Below are positions 17,645 to 26,950 of a stretch of DNA of 64,000 nucleotides, one piece after another. The translations under genes were made by a program, and so were the position numbers. Position 1 is the stretch's first letter. Every line of letters starts with the position of its first letter. The stretch is from Nocardioides sp. JQ2195 (GTDB lineage Bacteria > Actinomycetota > Actinomycetes > Propionibacteriales > Nocardioidaceae): positions 1,736,001 through 1,800,000 of the forward strand of contig NZ_CP050902.1 in assembly GCF_012272695.1 (NCBI RefSeq), read 5' to 3'. The notes beneath the pieces are model-generated. The model worked only from the letters and a program-made list of their open reading frames with translations, ran no database searches and was not told the origin of the DNA.

Positions 17645-18741
17645 AGAACAAGAGCGCCGCCACCGCGTCGCTGAGGAAGCTGATCGTCGGTGCCGTCATC
17701 CTTGCCGGCATCTGCGTGCTGTGCCTGGTCCTGATGTTCAGCTGGATCCTCCAGGCACCGATCGGCCAGGACCGCGACGAGATCAACGTGACCATGCCGC
17801 GGACGGGCGGACTCTTCGAGGGGTCCTCCGCCAGCTACCGCGGCGTCGAGGTCGGTACCGTCGAGTCCATCGTCCTCGACGGGACCGGCGTGAAGGTCAC
17901 CGTCCGACTGCGCTCCGGGGTCAAGGTCCCGAAGGACCTCGTCGCCAAGGTGCGTTCGCTCTCCCCGGTCGGTGAGCAGTACGTCGACCTGCGGCCCACG
18001 CGCAGCGGCGGGCCCTACCTCGAGGACGGTGACACGATCAGGGCCACGGCGGAGGACCTTCCGGTCTCCCTCGCCAAGATGGTCAGCGGCCTGCAGGCTG
18101 CCATGCGTCAGATCGACCCCGACAAGGTGCGCACCGTGCTGCGCGAGGTCAACACCGCCTTCGCGGGCAGCGGGGACGACCTGCGCTCGCTGCTCGACAA
18201 CGCCGAGACCCTGCTCCAGACCGTGGACGAGACGTGGCCCACCGCCGAACGCGTCCTCCAGCAGGGCAGGACCAGTCTCGAGATCTTTGCGGACAACCGG
18301 CAGCTCCTGGTCGACTGGGCGGCCTCGGCGGCCACGGTCGGCACGTGGTTCGTCAGCTGGAACCCGCAACTGCGCGGCATCCTGTCGCGGATGCCCGGGG
18401 ACCTGGCAGATGTCATGGTCCTGATCGACGGGGTCGACCACCGGCTGCCGGGCCTGCTGAAGAGCGTGAACCCGTTGACCAGGTTCCTGGCCCTGCACGG
18501 GCCGCACCTCCAGGCCACGCTGTCGATGACGCCGTACGGTCTCGGCCGCTTCGCGAGCGTGATGTACAACGGCTACATGAACGTGACGGCGAGCCTCGAG
18601 GAGACCGACACGTGTGACTACGGAACTCCCCGCAACAGCCCGCTGGAGGGGACCGGGGGGCGTGACCTGCACCTCAACGGTCAGTGCGGCCAGTACCCCT
18701 GGCGTGGAGCCAACCACGCGCCCGGCCCACTGAGCCGCTGA
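17641..18741 (+). CDS. MceF protein of operon 1
   Basis: 366-residue Mce subunit, last gene of the operon. GTG 17641 overlaps the MceE stop (GTGA). There is a membrane helix at about 17-38 (VILAGICVLCLVLMFSW), an MCE domain about 44-130 (RTGGLFEGSSASYRGVEVGTVESI, VRSLSPVGEQYVDLRP) and a helical region to about 300. The C-terminus holds two cysteines (ETDTCDYGTP, LNGQCGQYPWRG), common in MceF. No Mce-associated (Mam) genes follow, in contrast to the second operon. Confidence 0.92.
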   Translation: MKNKSAATASLRKLIVGAVILAGICVLCLVLMFSWILQAPIGQDRDEINVTMPRTGGLFEGSSASYRGVEVGTVESIVLDGTGVKVTVRLRSGVKVPKDLVAKVRSLSPVGEQYVDLRPTRSGGPYLEDGDTIRATAEDLPVSLAKMVSGLQAAMRQIDPDKVRTVLREVNTAFAGSGDDLRSLLDNAETLLQTVDETWPTAERVLQQGRTSLEIFADNRQLLVDWAASAATVGTWFVSWNPQLRGILSRMPGDLADVMVLIDGVDHRLPGLLKSVNPLTRFLALHGPHLQATLSMTPYGLGRFASVMYNGYMNVTASLEETDTCDYGTPRNSPLEGTGGRDLHLNGQCGQYPWRGANHAPGPLSR

Positions 18742-18767
18742 GCTGCCGCCGGTCCTGGTCGACCGCG

Positions 18768-18793
18768 CTCCACCCCGACTCGTCGCGGTGGAG
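18768..18793. terminator. Weak hairpin after mce operon 1
   Basis: Arms CTCCACC (18768-18774) and GGTGGAG (18787-18793), 12 bases apart, lie between the convergent ends of MceF and the CMD-like gene. There is no T-run, so termination is a guess from position. Confidence 0.35.
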
Positions 18794-18801
18794 GCGTGGC
18801 T

Positions 18802-19356
18802 TCAGCGGCGGCGGTCGGGACGGACCCGCAGGACCCGGAGCGTGGTGGCGAGCATGCGGTAGTGGCCGACCAGCATCAGCAGCTCCAGGGTGGTGCGCTC
18901 GTCGAGGTGTTCGCGGACCCTGCGCCAGGTCGCGTCGCTGAGGTCCGCGTCGCGGAGCAGCTCGTCCGTGGCATCGAGCAGCACGGCGTCACGCTCGGAC
19001 CAGGTGTGCTCGGCCCTTCCGGCGATGGCCTCGATCTCCGAGGTGCCCAACCCGGCCTTGCAGCCCAGGCCCTCGTGCTGGCTCCACTCGTAGGTCGAGC
19101 CGGCGTCGGCGGCGACACGCAGGATGACCAGCTCGGTCTCCCGCCTCGCCAGCCGGCCGCCGGGCATCAGCCGCCCGGCGAAGTGCAGCCATCCCCAGAA
19201 CAGCCGGCGGTTGCGGCCCAGGGTCAGGAACACCGCCGGCGGCTCGGTCCCGGACACGCGGCCGGCGAGACGGGAGAAGGCCCAGATGAACGGACCGACC
19301 TCACGGACGCCGCCGGGGGAGAGCCGAGGAGTCTCGTCGTCGACCGGGTCGGTCAT
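18802..19356 (-). CDS. Carboxymuconolactone decarboxylase (CMD)-like protein
   Basis: 184-residue protein resembling the CMD/AhpD fold: RRETELVILRVAADAGSTYEWSQHEGLG is the typical helix pair with Glu and His. The CxxC of peroxidase-active AhpD is absent (only one cysteine, in GLGCKAG), so thiol-dependent peroxidase activity is unlikely. The ATG overlaps the stop of the upstream SDR (ATGA), so both are made from one message. Function is unknown; the pairing with an SDR suggests metabolism of a small carbonyl or hydroxy compound. Confidence 0.78.
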   Translation of the reverse strand: MTDPVDDETPRLSPGGVREVGPFIWAFSRLAGRVSGTEPPAVFLTLGRNRRLFWGWLHFAGRLMPGGRLARRETELVILRVAADAGSTYEWSQHEGLGCKAGLGTSEIEAIAGRAEHTWSERDAVLLDATDELLRDADLSDATWRRVREHLDERTTLELLMLVGHYRMLATTLRVLRVRPDRRR

Positions 19357-20240
19357 GCCTGCCCGCCTGTCCGCCGGGCCCGGCCGACGGCGGGGAGCGC
19401 CCTGTTGGCGCCGTAGTTCATCGCCCGCATCGCGAGGACGTACGCCGGGGAGCAGTGACGCTGCAGGAAGTGGATGAGCCGGATGTCGTTGGAGGTGTAG
19501 ACCCAGTACTTGTTGCGGCGTACACCGTCGAGGATCGCCTCCGCTGCGGCATCCGGGCTGACCGCGCGTGAGCGGAAGCGTTTGTGGGCCTTCTCGAAGG
19601 CGGGAGTCGCCTTGTCCACGCCGGCGATGTCGATGGTCTCGGTGAGGCCGGTGTCCACGCCTCCGGGGCAGACCAGGCTCACTCCGATCCGGTGTCGGCG
19701 GAGATCGAAGCGGAGCACCTCCGAGACACCCCGCAGACCGAACTTGCTGGCGGAGTAGGCCGCGTGCCAGGGCATGCCGATGATGCCGGCGGCCGAGGAG
19801 ACGTTGACGAGGTGGCCGGGCCGCCCGGCCTCGATCATCGGCGGCACGAGCTCTTCGATGACGTGGATCGGGCCCATCAGGTTGACGTCGATCATCTTGC
19901 GCCACTGCTCGTGCTCGAGGGACTGGACCGTGCCCCAGGAGGAGATGCCGGCGACGTTCATCACCACGTCCATGGCGCCGTGCTCGCGGGTGAGGCGTGC
20001 GGCCATCTCCTTGACTGCGGAGTGGTCGCTGATGTCGGCGGCCTCGACGAACGGGACCCGTCCACCACTGGTCCTGACCTGCGCTGCGACCGTGTCGAGA
20101 GCCTCGGCGTTCCGGTCGGTGAGGAACACGGACGCACCCTCGGCGGCCGCGAGCTCGGCGCAGGCCCGACCGATGCCGCTGGCCGCTCCGGTGATGAACA
20201 CGCGCGCGCCGGAGAGATCGTCGAACGGTCGGCGGAACAT
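19353..20240 (-). CDS. Short-chain dehydrogenase/reductase
   Basis: 295-residue SDR with the NAD(P)-binding TGAASGIGRA (about 17-26), the Rossmann acidic position DRNAEA, VAGISSWG, and the catalytic YSASKFG. It has an extended basic C-terminus (AMNYGANRALPAVGRARR), as in SDR proteins that reduce lipid or aromatic ketones in actinobacteria. GAGGAGACCC precedes the ATG, a strong ribosome site. It is coupled to the downstream CMD-like gene. Substrate unknown. Confidence 0.88.
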   Translation of the reverse strand: MFRRPFDDLSGARVFITGAASGIGRACAELAAAEGASVFLTDRNAEALDTVAAQVRTSGGRVPFVEAADISDHSAVKEMAARLTREHGAMDVVMNVAGISSWGTVQSLEHEQWRKMIDVNLMGPIHVIEELVPPMIEAGRPGHLVNVSSAAGIIGMPWHAAYSASKFGLRGVSEVLRFDLRRHRIGVSLVCPGGVDTGLTETIDIAGVDKATPAFEKAHKRFRSRAVSPDAAAEAILDGVRRNKYWVYTSNDIRLIHFLQRHCSPAYVLAMRAMNYGANRALPAVGRARRTGGQA

Positions 20241-20256
20241 GGGTCTCCTCAGATGG

Positions 20257-21516
20257 TCACAGCAGGGGCCGGAGCGGGGTGAGCACGGCTTCGGTGAAGC
20301 GTCGGTAGATGTCGCGGGAGTCCCACTCGTCGCGGGTCAGCTCGGCGGAGTTGGAGAGGTCGACCTCGAAGATCTTCTCCATCGCCCGGGCCATGCCGGG
20401 GTCGATGATCTCGACGTTGACCTCGTAGTTGCCGGTCATGCTGAGGCGGTCGATGTTGGCGGTGCCGACGGTCGACCAGTTGCCGTCGATGGTCGCGGTC
20501 TTGGCGTGCACCATGGCGTCCTTGAACCGGAAGATCCGGACCCTGGCGTTGAGCAGCTGGCTGAAGTAGCCGCGGGAGATCCAGTCGGCGACGATGTGGT
20601 TCGACTTGGCCGGGACCAGCAGGCGTACGTCGACCCCTCGACGTGCGGCGGCGACGATCGCGTCGACGAAGTCCTGGTCGGGGATGAAGTAGGCGTGGGT
20701 CAGCCAGATCTTGTCCGTGGCCCGGTTGATGGCCTCGAGATACATGGCGCGGATCGGGAACATCCACAGCCGGGGGACGTTGCGCTGGAACCTGATCCGA
20801 GGTTCCCACTGGGAGGCGGTCTCGAGCAGCAGGGGGCGCTCGCTGGCGCGGAAGCGCTTGCGGCGGTGGAGGTTCCAGAAGTCGGCGAAGGCACGCTTGA
20901 GGTCCCAGACCCCGGGACCGGTGATGCGGCAGTGCGTGTCACGCCACTCGGTGGCGTAGGGGGAGCCCACGTTGTAGCCGCCGACGAAACCGACCTCGTC
21001 GTCCACGACGAGGATCTTGCGGTGGTCCCGGCCGTAGCGGCTCAGGTCGAAGAACCTCAGGCCCGCTGTGTAGATCGGGAAGCGGAGCACCTTCAGCTCG
21101 GGGTGGAAGTGCTTGAACGCGGGGTTCACCACGATGTTGGCGAATCCGTCATAGATGATGTGCACGTCGACGCCGCGCTCGGCGGCCGCGGTCAGTGCAC
21201 GCTTGAACCGCTCACCGACCTCGTCGCCCTTCCAGATGTAGGTCTCGAAGAGGATCTGGCGCTCGGCACCCTCGATGGCGTCGAGCATGTCGTCGTAGAG
21301 GTCCTGGCCGAAGGTGTAGGTGGTGACCTTGCCGTCGCCGACCGCGACCGTCGTGGGCCGGGTCGTCGGGAAGGGCTTCGGCTTCTTGTTGCGCCGCCGG
21401 TAGGAGTCGACGAGCGTGAGGCCCAGCGCGAACAGGGTCGGGATCCCGAAGAAGCACAGGAGGGCACGCCGCGCGTAGGTGAATAGCCGGTCCCGGCCAG
21501 GGGCTGTTCGGGGCAC
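20257..21516 (-). CDS. Phospholipase D-type phosphatidyltransferase (cardiolipin synthase-like)
   Basis: 419-residue membrane-anchored protein with two HKD motifs: [17 protein letters not shown] at about residue 157 and [17 protein letters not shown] at about 337. Both keep the HxKxxxxD residues, as needed for the two-step phosphatidyl transfer of bacterial cardiolipin synthases. A hydrophobic helix lies at about 15-33 ([19 protein letters not shown]). The GTG start is six bases after TACATT, so it is probably leaderless. It is divergent from uvrB, with 63 bases between starts. Confidence 0.85.
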   Translation of the reverse strand: MPRTAPGRDRLFTYARRALLCFFGIPTLFALGLTLVDSYRRRNKKPKPFPTTRPTTVAVGDGKVTTYTFGQDLYDDMLDAIEGAERQILFETYIWKGDEVGERFKRALTAAAERGVDVHIIYDGFANIVVNPAFKHFHPELKVLRFPIYTAGLRFFDLSRYGRDHRKILVVDDEVGFVGGYNVGSPYATEWRDTHCRITGPGVWDLKRAFADFWNLHRRKRFRASERPLLLETASQWEPRIRFQRNVPRLWMFPIRAMYLEAINRATDKIWLTHAYFIPDQDFVDAIVAAARRGVDVRLLVPAKSNHIVADWISRGYFSQLLNARVRIFRFKDAMVHAKTATIDGNWSTVGTANIDRLSMTGNYEVNVEIIDPGMARAMEKIFEVDLSNSAELTRDEWDSRDIYRRFTEAVLTPLRPLL

Positions 21517-21522
21517 GGCGTC

Positions 21523-21528
21523 AATGTA
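21523..21528 (-). promoter_or_regulatory. -10 hexamer of a leaderless promoter, PLD-type gene
   Basis: On the minus strand TACATT, then GACGCC, then GTG at 21516. The spacing matches the other leaderless starts in this window. Confidence 0.5.
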
Positions 21529-21566
21529 TCGGCTCGGTGCACGGATTCGTCGTCAGTGTCGGTGGT

Positions 21567-21572
21567 TAGTCT
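21567..21572 (+). promoter_or_regulatory. -10 hexamer of a leaderless promoter, uvrB
   Basis: TAGTCT, then seven bases (GGACAGC), then the ATG at 21580. It decides the start: an in-frame GTG at 21556 lies upstream of this hexamer and would not be in the transcript. Confidence 0.55.
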
Positions 21573-21579
21573 GGACAGC

Positions 21580-23703
21580 ATGCGACCAGTGACCGATCTC
21601 GAGCGCCGGGTGGCCCCCTTCGACGTGGTCTCCGACTACCAACCCGCAGGTGACCAACCCGCGGCGATCAAGGAGATCTCGTCGCGGATCAACGACGGTG
21701 TCGACGACATCGTGCTGCTCGGTGCCACCGGCACCGGCAAGACGGCAACGGTGGCCTGGGTGGCCGAGCAGGTGCAGCGGCCGGTGCTGGTGCTCCAGCC
21801 CAACAAGACACTTGCCGCGCAGTTCGCCAACGAGCTGCGCGGGCTCTTCCCCAACAATGCCGTCGAGTACTTCGTCAGCTACTACGACTACTACCAACCT
21901 GAGGCCTACGTGCCGCAGACCGACACCTACATCGAGAAGGACTCCTCGATCAACGAGGAGGTCGAGCGGCTGCGCCACTCCGCCACCAACTCGTTGCTGA
22001 CGCGTCGCGACGTCATCGTGGTGTCCACGGTGTCCTGCATCTACGGCCTCGGCACCCCCCAGGAGTATGTCGACCGCATGGTGCGCCTGCGCGTGGGGGA
22101 GGAGCACGACCGTGACGCGATCCTGCGCCAGCTCGTCTCGATCCAGTACACCCGCAACGACCTCGCCTTCACCCGGGGCACCTTCCGGGTGCGCGGTGAC
22201 ACGCTCGAGATCTTCCCGGTCTACGAGGAGCTCGCGGTCCGCGTCGAGTTCTTCGGCGACGAGATCGAGCGGCTGATGACCCTGCACCCGATCACCGGGG
22301 AGGTGATCACCGACGACCAGGAGCTCTACGTCTTCCCGGCCACCCACTACGTGGCCGGCCCGGAGCGCATGGAGCGGGCGATCAACGGCATCGAGGCCGA
22401 GCTCGTCGAGCAGCTGGCCACCTTCGAGCGGCAGGGCAAGCTGCTCGAGGCGCAGCGCCTGCGCATGCGCACGACGTACGACATCGAGATGATGCGCCAG
22501 GTGGGTTCCTGCTCGGGCATCGAGAACTACTCCATGCACATGGACGGCCGCTCGCCCGGCAGTGCGCCGAACACCTTGCTCGACTACTTCCCCGAGGACT
22601 TCCTGCTCGTCGTCGACGAGTCCCACGTCGCGGTGCCCCAGATCGGCGGGATGTACGAAGGCGACATGTCGCGCAAGCGCAACCTGGTCGAGCACGGATT
22701 CCGGCTGCCGAGCGCCATGGACAACCGCCCGCTGCGGTGGGAGGAGTTCCTGGAGCGGATCGGCCAGACGATCTACCTCTCGGCGACGCCCGGCAACTAC
22801 GAGCTCGACAAGGTGCAGGGCGACGTGGTCGAGCAGATCATCCGGCCGACCGGCCTGGTCGACCCCGAAGTCGTGGTCAAGCCGACCAAGGGCCAGATCG
22901 ACGACCTGATCCACGAGATCCGCGAGCGTGCCGAGAAGAACGAGCGGGTGCTGGTCACCACCCTGACGAAGAAGATGTCCGAGGACCTCACCGACTACCT
23001 CCTCGACGCCGGCATCCGCACCCGCTACCTGCACAGCGAGGTCGACACGCTGCGACGCATCGAGCTGCTGCGGGAGCTGCGGATGGGGGAGTACGACGTG
23101 CTCGTCGGCATCAACCTGCTCCGCGAGGGACTCGACCTTCCCGAGGTGTCGCTGGTGGCGATCCTCGATGCCGACAAGGAGGGCTTCCTGCGCTCCGACA
23201 AGTCGCTCATCCAGACCATCGGCCGTGCAGCCCGCAACGTCTCCGGGCAGGTCTACATGTATGCCGACAAGATCACCGCGTCGATGGAGCGGGCGATCGA
23301 CGAGACCAACCGCCGCCGCGAGAAGCAGATCGCCTACAACACCGAGCGGGGCCTCGACCCCCAGCCGCTGCGCAAGAAGATCGCCGACATCACCGACATG
23401 CTGGCCCGTGAGGACGAGAACACCCAGGAGCTGTTGCAGACCTGGGCCGACGTGGGGCAGAAGGGACGCGCGGGCGGGGTGAAGCCCAAGGCATCACCGA
23501 CACCGGCGCTGTCCAAGATCCACGACGAGGCGCCCGACACCTCGGGGATCCCGTCCGCCGACCTGGCGGAGCTGATCCAGGCGTTGACCGACCAGATGAA
23601 GAACGCGGCCGCCGAGCTGCAGTTCGAGGTGGCTGCCCGACTGCGCGACGAGATCTCCGACCTCAAGAAGGAGCTCCGCCAAATGATGGAGGCGACGAAG
23701 TGA
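21580..23703 (+). CDS. uvrB: Excinuclease ABC subunit B
   Basis: Helicase-like damage-verification subunit of nucleotide excision repair, 707 residues, the normal size. Walker A is [10 protein letters not shown] at about residue 46. The beta-hairpin that clamps DNA is [21 protein letters not shown], here split by no insertion. DEAD-type Walker B is [11 protein letters not shown], and motif VI is QTIGRAARN. The C-terminal UVR domain (about 660-697) that binds UvrC is intact ([25 protein letters not shown]). The start at 21580 is set by a leaderless promoter. Confidence 0.98.
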   Translation: MRPVTDLERRVAPFDVVSDYQPAGDQPAAIKEISSRINDGVDDIVLLGATGTGKTATVAWVAEQVQRPVLVLQPNKTLAAQFANELRGLFPNNAVEYFVSYYDYYQPEAYVPQTDTYIEKDSSINEEVERLRHSATNSLLTRRDVIVVSTVSCIYGLGTPQEYVDRMVRLRVGEEHDRDAILRQLVSIQYTRNDLAFTRGTFRVRGDTLEIFPVYEELAVRVEFFGDEIERLMTLHPITGEVITDDQELYVFPATHYVAGPERMERAINGIEAELVEQLATFERQGKLLEAQRLRMRTTYDIEMMRQVGSCSGIENYSMHMDGRSPGSAPNTLLDYFPEDFLLVVDESHVAVPQIGGMYEGDMSRKRNLVEHGFRLPSAMDNRPLRWEEFLERIGQTIYLSATPGNYELDKVQGDVVEQIIRPTGLVDPEVVVKPTKGQIDDLIHEIRERAEKNERVLVTTLTKKMSEDLTDYLLDAGIRTRYLHSEVDTLRRIELLRELRMGEYDVLVGINLLREGLDLPEVSLVAILDADKEGFLRSDKSLIQTIGRAARNVSGQVYMYADKITASMERAIDETNRRREKQIAYNTERGLDPQPLRKKIADITDMLAREDENTQELLQTWADVGQKGRAGGVKPKASPTPALSKIHDEAPDTSGIPSADLAELIQALTDQMKNAAAELQFEVAARLRDEISDLKKELRQMMEATK

Positions 23704-23747
23704 CCAGACGCCCAAGGTGACGAGTGGAGGCCGGGTCCCCGTGCGCA

Positions 23748-23753
23748 TAGGTT
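23748..23753 (+). promoter_or_regulatory. -10 hexamer of a leaderless promoter, MmcQ-like gene
   Basis: TAGGTT, then GGGCGC, then the ATG at 23760, 57 bases after uvrB. The same hexamer and spacing precede the glycosylase gene and, on the other strand, sbcD. Confidence 0.55.
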
Positions 23754-23759
23754 GGGCGC

Positions 23760-24131
23760 ATGGACGTGGAGCAGATGCAGGAGTTCGCACTGTCACTGCC
23801 GGGAGCCTGGCCCGACAACCCCTGGGGTCACGACCACCCGGTGATCAAGGTCGGCCCGGGGGAGCGGGGCAAGATCTTCGCCTTCCTCGGTGAATCGGGT
23901 GTCGGCGTCAAGTGCGGCGCCGACCGGGACGTGGCCGACGAGTGGCTGCAGCGATATCCCGGCGACGCGTCGGCGATGCGCTACATCGGTCGTTCCGGCT
24001 GGAACGACCTGCAGTTCCGTGGCGCCATTCCCGACGACGAGTTGGTGGCTGCCGTGGAGGACTCATATGCCACAGTGGTGTCGAAGCTGCCGAAGAAGTT
24101 GCGTCCCACTGCAGAGGAGACTGACCAGTGA
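23760..24131 (+). CDS. MmcQ/YjbR family protein
   Basis: 123-residue protein of the MmcQ/YjbR (DUF419) family. Recognisable are LSLPGAWPDNPWG, VIKVGPGERGKIFAFLG, CGADRDVADEW and YIGRSGWNDLQFRG. Family members have a double-wing DNA-binding-like fold, but no function is settled. Its stop overlaps the start of the next gene by four bases (GTGA), so the two are translated together. Confidence 0.85.
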   Translation: MDVEQMQEFALSLPGAWPDNPWGHDHPVIKVGPGERGKIFAFLGESGVGVKCGADRDVADEWLQRYPGDASAMRYIGRSGWNDLQFRGAIPDDELVAAVEDSYATVVSKLPKKLRPTAEETDQ

Positions 24132-24550
24132 CCGATCGCGAGGAGCTGATCGAGAAGATCAACGCGGCCATCTTCACGCCGGTGCGCACCCGCAGCAGCT
24201 ACGACATGACCCACGTCGACGACTTCCTCGACGCCCTGGTCGTTGCCCTTCGGCAAGGACGGCCGGTTGAGCCGCTGGTGGACATGGTGCGCTTCTCGAC
24301 GGTGCGTTTCCGAGAGGGCTACCAGGCGCACGAGGTCGACCGCTTCCTGGACCACGTGGTCCTCGACTCGAAGGCCCTGCCGGCCCTCGATGCCACCGCT
24401 GGGCCCGTGCCGTCCGCCCCGGTCGCCGAGCCGGATGGGGCCGAGATGGACTCGGCCGTTCCTGTGCAACCGGTCCCCGAGGCCCAGGCCGTCGAGCCGG
24501 GCGTGATCGAGGAGCAACGCGGCCTGATCGGGCGCCTCTTCCGCCGCTGA
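24128..24550 (+). CDS. DivIVA-motif protein with two half-domains
   Basis: 140-residue protein with two copies of the DivIVA-type motif: FTPVRTRSSYDMTHVDDFLDAL (about 16-37) and FSTVRFREGYQAHEVDRFLDHV (about 56-77). Each has the F-x-x-V-R...Y-x..VDxFLD pattern. The C-terminal half is acidic, proline and alanine rich, ending in a basic IGRLFRR. Classical DivIVA has a single such motif followed by coiled coil, which is absent here. It may bind membrane or polar-growth machinery, but this is inference. GTG start overlaps the upstream stop. Confidence 0.72.
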   Translation: MTDREELIEKINAAIFTPVRTRSSYDMTHVDDFLDALVVALRQGRPVEPLVDMVRFSTVRFREGYQAHEVDRFLDHVVLDSKALPALDATAGPVPSAPVAEPDGAEMDSAVPVQPVPEAQAVEPGVIEEQRGLIGRLFRR

Positions 24551-24573
24551 GTCACGGCACCCGGCGGGGCAGG

Positions 24574-25116
24574 TCACTCGGGCGGGCGCAGCTCGCCCCG
24601 GGCATCCCTCTCGAGGGCCTTGCGCTCCTTCTTCTCGAGCGACCTGACCTCCTGGGCGATGATCTCGTTGCGCATGAAGACCATCCGTCCCACGTTGATG
24701 CCGGTTCCGAGCATGGGGAAGAGCGGCCACGGGAAGTACGGGTCGAACCCGCCGTCACCGAAGCTCGTCGCGACCCAGATCACCCAGCACAGGAGCGAGA
24801 CGGAGAGGAACGTCCACAAGGCATCCTTGCGGTCCTTCGCGTAGGCGTTCACCGCCTGGTCCCTGCGCGTGGCGGCCGTGGTGCTCGTCGCAGTGACGGG
24901 CACCAGGTCCTTCACGAGGTCCGGCAGGTCGCCCAGTGTCCGGGCGGTCGACACCTGGTCGATGCGGGTGTCGAACTCTTCTCGGTCGAGACGGCCGTCG
25001 GCATAGGCGTCCCCCAGGGCGCGCCGGATCACGTCGCGTTCCCTGTCCCCGGCCCTCAGCGCGGAATTCTCAGCGCGTCGGGGATCGTGCTCGAACTCGT
25101 CCCAGATGGCGGCCAT
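24574..25116 (-). CDS. DUF1707 plus 2TM domain membrane protein
   Basis: 180-residue protein. Residues about 20-72 are a DUF1707 domain (LRAGDRERDVIRRALGDAYADGRLDREEFDTR). Two membrane helices follow at about 98-117 (LWTFLSVSLLCWVIWVATSF) and 126-146 (FPWPLFPMLGTGINVGRMVFM), then a charged tail (SLEKKERKALERDARGEL). DUF1707 occurs at the N-terminus of many actinobacterial membrane proteins, with no known activity. It is probably leaderless. It converges on the DivIVA-motif gene and is divergent from the mce4 operon. Confidence 0.82.
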   Translation of the reverse strand: MAAIWDEFEHDPRRAENSALRAGDRERDVIRRALGDAYADGRLDREEFDTRIDQVSTARTLGDLPDLVKDLVPVTATSTTAATRRDQAVNAYAKDRKDALWTFLSVSLLCWVIWVATSFGDGGFDPYFPWPLFPMLGTGINVGRMVFMRNEIIAQEVRSLEKKERKALERDARGELRPPE

Positions 25117-25122
25117 GCGACC

Positions 25123-25128
25123 AGACTA
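25123..25128 (-). promoter_or_regulatory. -10 hexamer of a leaderless promoter, DUF1707 gene
   Basis: On the minus strand TAGTCT, then GGTCGC, then the ATG at 25116. Confidence 0.5.
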
Positions 25129-25217
25129 TGTGGCTCGCGCCATGCGGGGGAGTCGGGAGGTGCCGTCACCAATCGTCCTCGGAATCGTTACAGGTCTCAC
25201 GCGGGTGATCAGGGGGA

Positions 25218-25246
25218 TTGCCCAGAATGAGAACACGTTCTAATAT
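25218..25246 (+). promoter_or_regulatory. Promoter of the mce4 operon with KstR box A
   Basis: A -35-like TTGCCC (25218-25223) and a -10 TAATAT (25241-25246) are 17 bases apart. The palindrome AGAACACGTTCT (25230-25241) fills the spacer. It matches the KstR consensus TnnAACnnGTTnnA over 25229-25242 except for G in place of the first T. A repressor bound here would block RNA polymerase directly. It lies about 90 bases before the first mce4 gene. Confidence 0.75.
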
Positions 25247-25333
25247 TGCCGAGCGCCGTGGACGTGGTGTCGCGGAAGAGATGTGTCGGACAAGTAGTCG
25301 TGCTGCGATCAATCGGGACCGGGAGGTGGAGCG

Positions 25334-26107
25334 GTGGGGTTCTCTGCTGTGTCCGTGGTCCGTGGCCCCGGTGAGATCACCGCCATGGTCGTCCAGGTCA
25401 CCAAGATCATCTTCACCCGCAAGTTCCAGCTCCGGGAGTTCATCGAGCAGGCCTGGTTCATCACCAGTGTCACGCTGATGCCCACGATCCTGGTCTCGAT
25501 CCCGTTCGGTGCGGTGATCTCGCTCCAGGTCGGCAACCTCACGGGCCAGCTCGGCGCCCAGTCCTTCGCCGGGGCCACGGCAGTGCTGGCGGTCGTCCGC
25601 GAGGCGGCACCGATCGCCGCCGCCCTGATCATCGCCGGAGCCGCCGGATCCGCGATCTGCTCCGACATGGGTGCCCGCAAGATCCGCGAGGAGATCGATG
25701 CCATGGAGGTTCTCGGCATCGACCCCCTCGAGCGCCTGGTGGCTCCTCGCGTGTGTGCCACGGTCTTCGTGGCGTTGATGATCAACGGGCTGGTCATCTC
25801 CGCCGGCATCGGTGGCGGCTACTTCTTCACCGTCGTCATCCAGGGTGGGTCTGCGGGAGCGTTCCTGTCGTCGTTCACGGCGTTGGCGTCGCTGCCTGAC
25901 CTGTGGATCGCGATGATCAAGGCTGCGGTGTTCGGTTGGCTCGCCGCCGTGGTCGGCGCCCACAAGGGACTCAACGCAGGGGGCGGCCCCAGCGGTGTCG
26001 GACGCGCCGTCAACGAGTCCGTGATCATCGCCTTCATGTTGCTGTTCTTCATGAACGCGATCATCACTGCCATCTACTTCCAGATCATTCCGCCGCCGGG
26101 GTTGTGA
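25334..26107 (+). CDS. yrbE4A: YrbE4A-type permease of the mce4 operon
   Basis: 257-residue MlaE-family permease, first gene of a ten-gene operon. Coupling segment REEIDAMEVLGIDPLERLVAPR-like at about 115-136; predicted helices at about 40-70, 80-105, 140-170, 190-215 and 230-252. GTG 25334 has GGGAGG seven bases upstream. A KstR-type operator about 90 bases upstream places it under steroid control, as for mce4 in mycobacteria and Rhodococcus, where Mce4 imports cholesterol. The TGA overlaps the next ATG (TGATG). Confidence 0.9.
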   Translation: MGFSAVSVVRGPGEITAMVVQVTKIIFTRKFQLREFIEQAWFITSVTLMPTILVSIPFGAVISLQVGNLTGQLGAQSFAGATAVLAVVREAAPIAAALIIAGAAGSAICSDMGARKIREEIDAMEVLGIDPLERLVAPRVCATVFVALMINGLVISAGIGGGYFFTVVIQGGSAGAFLSSFTALASLPDLWIAMIKAAVFGWLAAVVGAHKGLNAGGGPSGVGRAVNESVIIAFMLLFFMNAIITAIYFQIIPPPGL

Positions 26108-26946
26108 TGGCGACACTGACTTCCCTGGGATCCTCCTTCGTGAGGGGTCGCCGCGACAGCCTCGAGCAGTACGGCGACCAGTTCCTGTTCTACGTGAAGG
26201 CGCTCAGCTGGTCGCCTCGGGCGGTCCGCCGCTACCGCCGGGAGATCTGGAACACCTTGGCTGAGGTCACCTTCGGAGCGGGTGGTCTGTCGGTCATCGC
26301 AGGCACGGTCGGGGTGATTGCGTTCCTGGCCTTCTTCGCCGGCACCGAGGTCGGGATCCAGGGCTACGCGTCGCTCAGCCAGATCGGCGTGGCGAAGTTC
26401 AGTGCGTTCATCTCGGCCTACTTCAACACCCGTGAAGTGGCGCCGCTCGTCTCCTCGATCGCGCTCGCCGCCACCGTGGGCTGCGGCTACACCGCCCGCC
26501 TGGGTGCGATGCGCATCTCCGAGGAGATCGACGCCCTCGAGGTGATGGGGGTGCCCTCGCTCCCGTTCCTGGTCACCACGCGGATGATCGCCGCGTTCAT
26601 CGCCGTCATCCCGCTCTACATCGTGGCGCTGTCCGCGTCCTACCTCTCCCCGCGCCTGATCACCACGTTGATGTACGGCCAGTCGTCGGGCACCTACGAC
26701 CACTACTTCATCCAGTTCCTCCCACCGATCGACATGCTGTGGTCGTTCTTCAAGCTGTTGTTCCTGGCGGTCTCGGTCATCCTCATCCACTGCTACTACG
26801 GCTACACCGCATCCGGTGGCCCCGCAGGGGTGGGCCTTGCCGTGGGCCGGGCGATCCGGACCTCCATCGTCTGGATCGTCGTGGCGGACTTCTTCCTGAG
26901 CTTCGCGATCTGGGGATCGACCACCACGGTGAGGATCACGGGGTAG
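26107..26946 (+). CDS. yrbE4B: YrbE4B-type permease of the mce4 operon
   Basis: 279-residue second permease. It has the MlaE signature SEEIDALEVMGVPSLPFLV and helices at about 58-85, 155-185, 210-235 and 245-270. ATG 26107 shares one base with the previous stop, so coupled translation is expected. The GYTASGGPAGVGLAVGRAIR segment near the C-terminus closely parallels the YrbEB of operon 1. Confidence 0.9.
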   Translation: MATLTSLGSSFVRGRRDSLEQYGDQFLFYVKALSWSPRAVRRYRREIWNTLAEVTFGAGGLSVIAGTVGVIAFLAFFAGTEVGIQGYASLSQIGVAKFSAFISAYFNTREVAPLVSSIALAATVGCGYTARLGAMRISEEIDALEVMGVPSLPFLVTTRMIAAFIAVIPLYIVALSASYLSPRLITTLMYGQSSGTYDHYFIQFLPPIDMLWSFFKLLFLAVSVILIHCYYGYTASGGPAGVGLAVGRAIRTSIVWIVVADFFLSFAIWGSTTTVRITG

Positions 26947-26950
26947 CACT

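Noticed and set aside
16765-18717. Minus-strand open frame of about 650 codons across MceE and MceF
   Set aside because: Shadow of two Mce genes that fit tightly into an operon; its translation lacks domain character.
18802-19356. CMD-like protein as an AhpD alkylhydroperoxidase
   Set aside because: The CxxC pair needed for that activity is missing.
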